A stretch of 64,000 nucleotides of DNA. Origin: Gonapodya prolifera JEL478. Taxonomy: Eukaryota > Monoblepharomycota > Monoblepharidomycetes > Monoblepharidales > Gonapodyaceae. The stretch covers positions 48,370 through 112,369 of the forward strand of contig KQ965813.1 of the NCBI GenBank assembly GCA_001574975.1, in the 5' to 3' direction. The notes under the pieces were generated by a model that was not told the DNA's origin, did not search any database, and saw nothing but the letters and a program-made list of their open reading frames with translations. Made by a program: the position numbers and the translations under genes. Shown here piece by piece: positions 56,794-64,000 of this stretch (positions are counted from its first letter, which is position 1; each line of letters begins with the position of its first letter).

Positions 56794-58274
56794 CTAAATA
56801 AGCCCACATGCCCGCACAAATCGCCCATTGAACGCCCCCTGATTCTCAACCAGGAACTCCTCCCAAGATGGAGGCTTCTGACCGGTGATGATCTCCACGT
56901 TGCCTGAGACCCACTTATTGTTCACGAGGTGCAATCTGTGATGGTGAATACGACACGTCGTGTGGGACTACTCAAGCTCAGGCCCAATACCATCGGAAGC
57001 ATAAACTCACCTGTACCACTGCGTCAAATGATCCAAGAGGTATGCAATTCGAGGTCCGACGTAGGACTCAAGACTCTACAGATGGGGAGTGCGAATCGAC
57101 GCCAACTCAGATAACTGTTTTCGACCTTACCTTCACAAGTGCGGCGTCTCCTACGTCCACGTACTGAACCTCCTTTTCGATGACTTTGGACATGACCTTG
57201 CACCGCTCCGGTAGAGTGAGTGCGGCCAGACCTGAGGTTGTTCACATCGCGTCAGACATACAGTAGATGACCTCNNNNNNNNNNNNNNNNNNNNNNNCCA
57301 AAAAAATCGAAATAATGAAACGTATCCCTCACCTGCAATCGTGAACCGAAGGTTTGCAAACTTTGCTCTGTCCTTATCTGCCGAGGTGAGAATGGCAGCA
57401 GCCACGGCTGCAATGTCACGAGCGGAGATGGACGCAATGGCTGCGTCGCTGTAGGCGCCGTAGAACGTGGATTGGGCTTTGATGCTACCGAGTTGGGAGA
57501 AGATGTTCTCCATGAAGTCGTGGGGCCTGAGACGGGCGTCGCGTCGTGTCAGAGGTTTGAGACACACATATAATTCAACAACCCCGTCTCAAAAAGTGGG
57601 ACTGAGTCCCACAAGTCAACCACCCCATCCCATTCTCGGAACGTACCTCAAATGCGTCACCACCACCGACGTGCCACTTTCCTTTATGACCTGCGCGATC
57701 TCTTGCTCCGCCGCTCCGTGCTGTTGCATGAATGTGCCCGGCTCCGCTCGAGACGCGACGGAGACGCCGAAATGGCTGCGCGAACGAGGCCTGGTTCGCT
57801 GGAGGGGTCTGTGGTGAGGAGGAACAGATGGGTGTGTCCGGCGACGGCTGGGATGGGAGTCGTGAGAGGGCGATATGAATAGCAGTCTCGGTGTTTCGCC
57901 GATTGCGCAACCCACCCGCCGTCCACTCTTTCACGTCGTCCAGATTTCCCTGGGCAGCTTTCACGGTTTTGAGACCAAGCGATGCGAGTTTGTCGGGGCT
58001 TCGAACGAACGCCGTGACGCTGGCGCCCTGCTATCGCGATCGCCCGAGGGAGATGGTTTCAGACAGAGGTATGTAATCACCGACGGGAGCAAAGAGCGGA
58101 GACGTACCTTGCCATCGAGCAGCTTCAAGAGATGCTGTCCTATTTTCCCGGTTGCGCCAGTGACTGCATGGTGAAGAAACGTGGACAGGAAACGATTGAG
58201 ATTCGGTACCTCACGGAGGCCACAGAGACGTCTCCCGCTTGCAACGAACCTAGAATTTTGTTTTCCGTCGACAT
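56794..58274 (-). CDS. NmrA-like NAD(P)-binding oxidoreductase
   Basis: The start at 58274 reads MSTENKIL, and splicing gives VTGATGKIGQHLLKLLDGK, the glycine-rich dinucleotide motif (GATGKIG). Next come GASVTAFVRSPDKLASLG, GNLDD, a region with HTHLFLLT, the GTSVVVTHL segment and, after another intron, LRPHDFMENIFSQLG, FYGAYSDAAIASISARDIAA and VAAAILT. Later exons give FTIAG, ERCKVMSKVIEKE and a C-terminus near 56794 (GRFVRACGLI). This is the atypical SDR family of NmrA/quinone-oxidoreductase-2 type proteins, which either reduce quinones or sense the NAD(P) redox state. A 23-N gap (57275-57297) lies in or next to an intron. Six or more introns, all short. Confidence 0.8.
57275..57297. other. 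Assembly gap (23 N) in the NmrA-like gene
   Basis: Run of N in what seems to be an intron between the FTIAG-bearing exon and the GLAALTLPERCKV exon. Confidence 0.9.
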
Positions 58275-58637
58275 GGAGAATGAATGTGAATGTTAATGGC
58301 AAGGTCATGTCGAGCGTACATCTGAGCGGTGGCTCAGTTCATTCGGTATTGTTGTACCATAAATACATGCTGTAGTAGGAGTGCACGGTCACTAAAAACA
58401 GATTACACTGGGACAATATCTAACGGGCTCGTAACGTCGTTGCGCACCGCGAGGTGCCACCCCACCGAAAGGACCACGCACTCCCAAGCGTCATTGTCCC
58501 TCAGTGGATGTCAGCCTCGTTAACAGGTTTTGCATGCGCCCTGGGCATGTAACACATATTAAGATTTCGTGAAAGTAGAGAAGACTGGAAAGACTTGAGT
58601 TAGAGAGGAAAGTGACTTGAGTGGAAGGCAATAGAAC
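58275..58637. other. Upstream region of the NmrA-like gene
   Basis: Region between the NmrA start codon and the second Fanzor relic. No gene seen. Confidence 0.4.
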
Positions 58638-58970
58638 TCACGAGACGTTGAAAATGGCGAAGGTGGAAATGGTCAAGGGTTCTTCTCGGCTGAAGTGGCC
58701 AGGGCGAACGGATCGGTCGCGACCTTGGATGAAACGGGCGTTCGCGTAGAGGAAAAGGTAGAGGTTATTTCTCGCCGCGTTGATGTCTTGGTTCCACGGG
58801 TGCGTACGTATGCTGGAGGTCACAGGACATCCGTTTACAAAACATGGACTCACCACTTGAGTTCGCACCACAGCTTGTCAAAAACACCCCCAGCAATGGC
58901 GTGGTGTTTTATGTTGGGTCGGAGAGGGATTTGGAAGAGTATGGTGGGTGGTTCCGCTTGGTTCGTTGCG
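58638..58970 (-). pseudogene. Second Fanzor (TnpB-like) nuclease C-terminal relic, spliced
   Basis: The minus strand reads, across an intron of about 43 nt (GTGAGTCC to CTCCAG, about 58812-58855), KLWCELKC then IRTHPWNQDINAARNNLYLF, ANARFIQGRDRSVRPGHF. The WN-x-D-(V/I)-N-AARN signature with the RuvC-III aspartate and a following G-x3-RP are the same landmarks as in the relic at 697-1017. The usual arginine of NRD is glutamine here, a change that fits CpG to CpA. Only the tail is present: nothing upstream to about 59047 adds a RuvC-I or RuvC-II motif. Not alignable with the first relic at nucleotide level by eye, so they are probably from different elements. Confidence 0.6.
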
Positions 58971-59684
58971 AGTTCTGCTTGGCCTCGACTTCGAGTTGAT
59001 GATTGAATGAATGTCCAATAGATAAGCGAGAGTGAAGTAAGTTCCAATAGAGATATTGTTTATTCCTTCTTATCCCCTTTGTTCACCACGAACAGAAAAT
59101 CCGCTCGATAACATCCAACCATATCCCCCCACCTCCACCGAGTCCACCCATCTCCCACCCCACCTCCTCGCCCCCACCAATACTTTCGCGAGCATTCGGG
59201 ATTGTGGGTGGACGGAGTGAAGTAGTAAGGGTATTTACCTTGCAGCGAATGAAGTTGAGAGAAGCGATCGGCACAGCAATCAGCACCAACACAGAGATGG
59301 AGAAGTGCAGTGATAGGAAAAGGTGCTGCCATCGTGATGCCTTGGACTAAAAGATGCAGGGAAAACAGGTCCGTGTTCTTAGTACATAGCGAGGAAGGCT
59401 GAGACCATCCGCCACGCTAGGCAGGTCTAAGGCCTGACTCGCTGCCAACTTTTCTATGTAGACGGCACGACATATATCTGCAAGCCGCGAGGCGGAATGT
59501 CGGACCGATCAAGGTACGGCTTCCGCATACTTGCCTTCTCTGACCTCCCAACGCGCACATAAGTACACTGCGAACAAACACTCAAAGAATGAGATTATTG
59601 TGTGATACATCATATGATTGCAACCAAATGTTGCCAACACTCTCAGACCGTCCCTAAACTGTAACGACTTTTGAAAGTCAACTA
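58971..59684. other. Mostly intergenic between the Fanzor relic and the RING gene
   Basis: Apart from the tentative small frame at 59042-59360 I see no gene here. Confidence 0.4.
59042..59360 (-). CDS. Possible small membrane protein, exon structure uncertain
   Basis: After an acceptor at about 59351 the minus strand reads HLFLSLHFSISVLVLIAVPI, then ASLNFIRCK and a donor GTAAAT. A second frame ends FLFVVNKGDKKE at 59060. One hydrophobic segment ending in a proline, and a short charged tail, loosely recall Vma21-type ER assembly factors of the V-ATPase, but the second transmembrane helix is not convincing. Start codon not found. Treat as tentative. Confidence 0.25.
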
Positions 59685-60470
59685 TCACTCCGCCCGTGCC
59701 CTCGCCCTTCTTTTCCTCGCATCATCGTCCCTTTGGCGACTTGCATTAGCCGCGTAGCTTGCCACTCCCGCTGTCACTAGGAGCGCTGCGACGGTTGCGA
59801 TTTGGGAAGCGTTTTCCGAGACAAAGAACGAGACGCTGTCGAAGAGCGACGGGGGTTCCTGCCTCGAAAGCATTGCGGTAGGCGTATATCCCATAGAGCC
59901 TGAGCCTGGTGTTCCGCCCCGAGGGGAGCAACCGGTGGGTGCTGAGTTTGTCCGGAATGTGTCGGAGCGAGGCGAGGACGCCGCGTCTGTCCAAGATTCT
60001 GTTCCGTCATCCGAAGCGATTTCGTAATCATCGTCAGGGGCCTCCCGTGTGCCGACGCGCTGGGCTCCCTGCACTCCCGCCATCTCTGAAAGGGGAGGTC
60101 CTGTTTGCACGAGGTCCACCATGGCTCTGACGGGCAGGTTGCGGGGCAAGGCGCTCACGCCGCCATAGGGTATGGACGATTGTCTCTTACAGACGGGGCA
60201 AGAAATCGTCTGTGGCGTGCCAGCGAGAAGGACCGAAATCAGGTTCGGCTGGTGGCTGCTCGATTGGACGAGCTGAGAGATGCAGCAGTAGCAGAACGTG
60301 TGGGAGCAGGGGAGAATACGAGGGTCGGAAAACGAGTCCAGACAAATTGGGCTTCGTTCATGTTTGGGGTGAGTGCTTGGCGGTCACGTGAACAACCTTG
60401 CTGCGTCGACTCACCACAGAAGCTCGGACCGAATCCTGCTGAGAACGCTCGCAGGCGACGACGCTGCCAT
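59685..60470 (-). CDS. RING-finger protein with C-terminal membrane anchor, 240 aa
   Basis: Two exons, complement(59685-60351, 60415-60470), sum to 723 nt. Splicing completes the first zinc ligand: SRIRSELL-C|PICLDSFSD. The RING continues with RILPCSHTFCYCCI and, after a loop, ISCPVCKRQS, so all C3HC4 ligands are present in a TRIM-like arrangement. Next comes a conserved-looking ALPRNLPVRAMVDLVQ, an acidic/Ser stretch, and one hydrophobic helix near the C-terminus (IATVAALLVTAGVASYA) followed by a basic tail (ARKRRARARAE). This predicts a tail-anchored E3 ubiquitin ligase facing the cytosol on an organelle membrane; the basic tail after the anchor is compatible with ER or mitochondrial outer membrane. 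Substrate unknown. It is divergent from the F-box gene, about 120 bp apart. Confidence 0.82.
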
Positions 60471-60590
60471 CGCGTTTGAAGGCAGAAGAAGAGGAAAGAC
60501 CGGGGCTTGTCCCTTCTGCCGCACTTGCTTGCTGTGGACGTTGAACACTCGCAACTCCAACTTCATAACGAGGAAGACGCCAAGTTTTCG

Positions 60591-60968
60591 ATGGAGACGC
60601 TCCCGCCCGAAATATTCGCGTCCATCGCACTACTTCTCTCACCTCGCCAATTGTTCGGCACGGTCGCATCTGTGTCACGGGCATTGCGATCATTGGCAAC
60701 CGCGGTGTCTGCACCCAGCGGAAGACCATGGGCGCTCGTAGATGTCACTATTCGGAAACATCCAGAGAGGCCTCCTGGAACTTTTCGGTCCAATGGCTCG
60801 ACAGGTTTCACAACATCACTTTGCCCAACCAATCCAGAAGGATTATTGTCTGTGAATTTTAATGCAATTCATCGCTTCTCTTTAAGTCTCCACGCGAACT
60901 TATCGTTCACTTATCGGGGCTCTTGTAAGCCACCCAGGAGAAAGGTGGTACTTCGGCTCCAGCATTGA
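60591..60968 (+). CDS. F-box protein, short or truncated
   Basis: The start METLPPEIFASIALLLSP followed by RQLFGTVASVSRALRSLA is a good F-box, which would bind Skp1 in an SCF ubiquitin ligase. After about 60 residues the frame has no known substrate-binding domain. Its last 20 codons overlap, in another frame, the beginning of the beta-lactamase-like similarity at about 60910. So the gene is either very short, or its 3' part was replaced. ATG at 60591; upstream frame also open for 28 codons. Confidence 0.6.
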   Translation: METLPPEIFASIALLLSPRQLFGTVASVSRALRSLATAVSAPSGRPWALVDVTIRKHPERPPGTFRSNGSTGFTTSLCPTNPEGLLSVNFNAIHRFSLSLHANLSFTYRGSCKPPRRKVVLRLQH

Positions 60969-61912
60969 TTGGCTTGGCTGGATTATTGAACGCGTGACTG
61001 GGGAAAATGTGAGCCATCGTGAATCGTGCTGTTGATTGTTGGTTGAATATTGAAACTCTATTGAAATCTCGAGGCATACATGAAGGCGCACATGTTCAAG
61101 CCACTTGGCATGGAACGTACCTCCTTCATGTGCCTCAAAGAGATGTACTCGAAGCGCCTTCAACTGCTGCAGCGTCAACCAGATGGTTCCCTTGAAACAT
61201 GTCCTTTTGACACATTTAAGAAGTATGTTGATAGTTTGATTCTCGCTCTATGGCTATGATAACATCTTCTGATCAAGCGGCGACCAAGTGGAAATGCTTA
61301 ACTGAGGTCATGGATGTTTTGGTAAAGCGAGCGACTATCTCAAATTCTGTGAGATATGAAGAAATTGCGCTTTTTTTGCTTTTGATTTAACACATATATT
61401 GATTCGTCAAAGGTGCTGCACTCACAAATGGTGGAACCCCAATTCTCTCAGCGTCAGCGACCAAGATGCAACTTTCAAACCATACTGGCGATCTCCTCCT
61501 ATCCCCAATCATTTGGACCAGCCCATCACTCTCCGTGGACTACACACCGCATCCAAACTCCTCTTGGTCACATCTTGGAGAACGGACGGAGGTAGACTTG
61601 GAAGGACGTCGGCGTTATGGAAGCAACAGTTGGTCTGGTTTGGCCAACACGTACTTTTGGGTGGACCCGGAAGAAAAAGTTACTGGCGTCGTCATTTCTC
61701 AGGTGCTTCCGTTTGGAGGTAAGTGCGCTTGCGCATACTCCTTCCAAGTGTTTAGAATCAGGAGCTGACGTGTAACCCAAATCTCAGATCCCACTGTCAC
61801 TGAACTTTATGAAGCTTTTGCAAAGGTTATCCAGTGAGTTTGTCATCTGAAACTCCTGATCAAATCGTGATGAAAACACAGGCCGTTTGATCTTCATGAA
61901 ACTCACAGCTAG
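60910..61912 (+). pseudogene. Beta-lactamase-like serine hydrolase, C-terminal part only
   Basis: From about 60910 the plus strand reads GALVSHPGERWYFGSSIDWL, GWIIERVTGEN, then across an intron AYMKAHMFKPLGMERTSF, LLQRQPDGSLE, and further RRYGSNSWSGLANTYFWVDP, EEKVTGVVISQVLPFG, a last intron near 61720-61786 (GTAAGTGCG to AATCTCAG), DPTVTELYEAFAKVIQ and a stop at 61910-61912. This matches the second half of class C beta-lactamase-related esterases. The N-terminal half with the Ser-x-x-Lys nucleophile is absent; the F-box frame occupies that place. Between 61210 and 61400 the frame is poorly kept. Most likely a truncated gene, unless the missing half is spliced from further upstream. Confidence 0.6.
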
Positions 61913-62025
61913 ATGATGATCATCCACCATCCACACCTCGAATCGTCGACTTCCCAACGACTTACAAAAGCAGTGGGGAGTACGAAGCGTCTATAAAACT
62001 TGGAGACTCTGCTGTTGACCTCAAG

Positions 62026-63775
62026 ATGGAGGGAGAATCAACTGACGCAAACCGAGCTCAATGGGACGTCCAAATACTCGCTGATTTGGGCGAAGACGGA
62101 TTGATATTGGAAAAGACCGAGTCAACGAGAAGCTCCACGCCACCAGATGGCGGACAGTTTGCCTGGCTCATGGTTCTCTGTGGTTTAATAGGTGAGTCGA
62201 CAGAAGACTTTACTTGACTGAAATGCGCTCGAAATTGCTCCACTATCTCGCGTGCAGGGTACTTCTTTGGTTATGGGATGGGGAACTCTTACGGCGTCTT
62301 TGTGGACTATTTCACTTCCACGGGAACGTTTCCTGGCGCTGTGAATGGAATCTTGTCCCTGGTGGCAATGTTGCTGGGTGCTGGTCAAGATATGTACCAG
62401 CCTTTTGGCGGCTACCTTGCCGAGCTTATTGATTACGGCACCACCATGGTGATTGGGGGTGTTCTGATGTTCCCGGGACATTTCGTGCAGTCATTTGCAG
62501 AGAGTGTGTCTGTGTTATTCGTTGGTGCGATTATAGCAGGTGCGGTTTCTCCGCGATTTCATACTTGAGACCAGACGTGTTGGTTTGCTCATGTTTTTGT
62601 TTGACAGGGTTTGGATACAGCGTTGTGCTGGTGCCCAGCACTGGAATCACTTCACATTGGTTTTCAACACAGCTTGCCTTTGCCACTGGAATCGTCCTCT
62701 CGGGCTTTGGAATTGGAGGTTTGTTGCCACTCAAATCTCGCATGCAAGCCCCGTATGAAGCGTCTCATCTTTCCCTGTAGGTGTTGTTCTCACGCCATTA
62801 ACGGAAACACTCATCAACACCATTGGATGGCGCTCAACTATGCGCATCCTCGCGACGTCTTGTGGAGTCGTCATTGTGGCTGCTGGACTTCTCATGCGAA
62901 CTCGGAATCCCCCACGGATCCAGCTATTTCGGAAAACCAACGCCCATCCAAGCGATGTGGTTGGTTCTTACAAGACAGACACCTTAATTCTCAACAAGTC
63001 GCTTCTCCGAAATGGAAGGTTCCTGAGACTTGTCGTGGCCATCGTGTTCCTCCCACCAGAGTTCTTCTGCCCGTACTTGTACATTCCTCAGCAGATATCT
63101 GTTGTGATCAAGAACGCGGCGTCGGAGATTACTGGTTCCATGTGCCTCGCTATCTTCAGCGGGATGATGGCAATTGGACAACCGCTTGGAGGTCTCTGCG
63201 TGAAACGCTTTGGAACATACCGATTTGCAGTTGTTAGCAGTGAGTGTCGCCGCTTGGATCGTGATGCCTCACCAATCCTTCAATATTGACGCTATGGGCA
63301 CTTATACATCAGATCTAAATGCTTCCACACCGACATTATTGCTCATCTTTTGTGCCTTGCATGGTCTCTTTGCTGACTTCCCAATGTGTGAGTCTCGCGC
63401 GACACAAGCTTGTAGCTTTAAAGTCGTCTTAATCTTTCATCGCTTTCCAGTATTCATCGCAGAGATTGTCACGGACTGCTTTGGATCGGAGAATATCGCT
63501 TCTATATGGGAATGGTGTATTTTTTCTTCGCGCCCGGCTCTTTGGTCACTGGTGAGCTCTCGTCTTCACCGTGAACTTGATTCCGTCTGACGTCATATGA
63601 ACTACCAGGCCCCATCCTTGGGTCTATCACTGACGCTCATTCAACATTTACTGCTCAGGGTGATCGGGTCCGTACAGACTGGAGCTTTGTTGTCGTAACT
63701 GTGGCGTGTTCGCTTGTGGTGGTTCTTCTTGTGCTTTGCTGGTTGACAAAAGATCGTGCGGCGAGTTGGATATAA
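62026..63775 (+). CDS. Monocarboxylate-transporter-like MFS protein
   Basis: Several short introns. The N-terminus is acidic, then TPPDGGQFAWLMVLCGLI, the PDGG-x2-W motif at the start of TM1 in the MCT family. Membrane segments follow: GYFFGYGMGNSYGVFVDYF (TM1-2), NGILSLVAMLLGAGQDMYQP, TMVIGGVLMFPGHFVQSF, GFGYSVVLVPSTGITSHWF, LAFATGIVLSGFGIGG, ILATSCGVVIVAAGLLM and, after the cytoplasmic loop, VVAIVFLPPEFFCPYLYIPQ, FSGMMAIGQPLGGLCVKRFG, LLLIFCALHGLFADF and WSFVVVTVACSLVVVLLVLC. The stop is at 63773-63775. About 12 helices, as expected. In fungi such proteins carry carboxylates, riboflavin or other small molecules; substrate unknown. The exact start (62026) is the first ATG after an open upstream frame. 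Confidence 0.8.
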
Positions 63776-64000
63776 GGATTTACAATGGGATTCGGCGTAG
63801 TTTTCTCGCAGCACTTTTCACGTGTCACGTTTAATTTGGGTTTGGCGGTGTTGGTTTATGGATCATTAGCTACGCTGTTCGCATCGTTTCTGTCATTTTT
63901 TTTTTTTCTATTGCAGTCGTGAATAAATGTGGAACTTCTCAAACTATATTTTCAATCGAGTCCTTCTCGAAGTTCTTCATTGTCCTACACCTTCTTGGTT
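63776..64000. other. 3' region after the MFS gene
   Basis: A T-run at 63898-63907 and AT-rich sequence consistent with a 3' untranslated region. No further gene before the window ends. Confidence 0.4.

Overview
The window looks like nuclear DNA of a zoosporic (chytrid-like) fungus. Genes sit close together on both strands and carry short GT-AG introns, commonly 34-100 nt. Contents point the same way: a Cache-type receptor, lineage-specific BTB proteins, fungal metabolic genes, and relics of Fanzor (eukaryotic TnpB-like) nucleases and a PIF/Harbinger transposon. The chytrid assignment is inference from gene content, not from a marker gene. Three runs of N (22076-22126, 37155-37319, 57275-57297) are assembly gaps.

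Layout. 1-5.6 kb: AT-richer DNA with a Fanzor C-terminal relic carrying tandem repeats of part of itself, then two duplicated TKL-type kinase units that may form one tandem-kinase gene, flanked by two diverged copies of an unrecognised gene. 5.6-8.9 kb: no convincing gene. 8.9-11.9 kb: a divergent pair, an Ato/Ady2 (GPR1/FUN34/YaaH) acetate-type transporter and a classical short-chain dehydrogenase. 12.4-36.2 kb: four paralogous BTB genes sharing intron positions and a C-terminal region of repeated LW-x2-V-x-F modules; the first two are head to head. Between BTB3 and BTB4 lie a stretch of about 2 kb almost free of CpG (about 27.04-29.05 kb) and a degenerate PIF/Harbinger element (29.05-32.42 kb).

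36.5-49.4 kb: an unrecognised gene, then at least four copies of a novel three-module family (coiled coil; acidic/NLS region; C-terminal motif ending LWKGS-x-HGK-x-W), in different states of decay. 49.7-64 kb: a coiled-coil/RING/acidic E3 ligase, an F-box-like gene, a two-TM Cache receptor without an output domain, an NmrA-like oxidoreductase, a second Fanzor relic, a RING protein with a C-terminal membrane anchor, an F-box protein running into the C-terminal half of a beta-lactamase-like gene, and an MCT-type MFS transporter.

Exon coordinates for the BTB genes, kinases, SDR and RING genes were worked out from splice sites. For the genes where every exon was placed and no gap intervenes (BTB1, BTB2, BTB4, SDR, both RINGs) the summed lengths are multiples of three. 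Positions are expected to be right to within a base or two. No database search was run, so family names rest on motifs visible in the translation.
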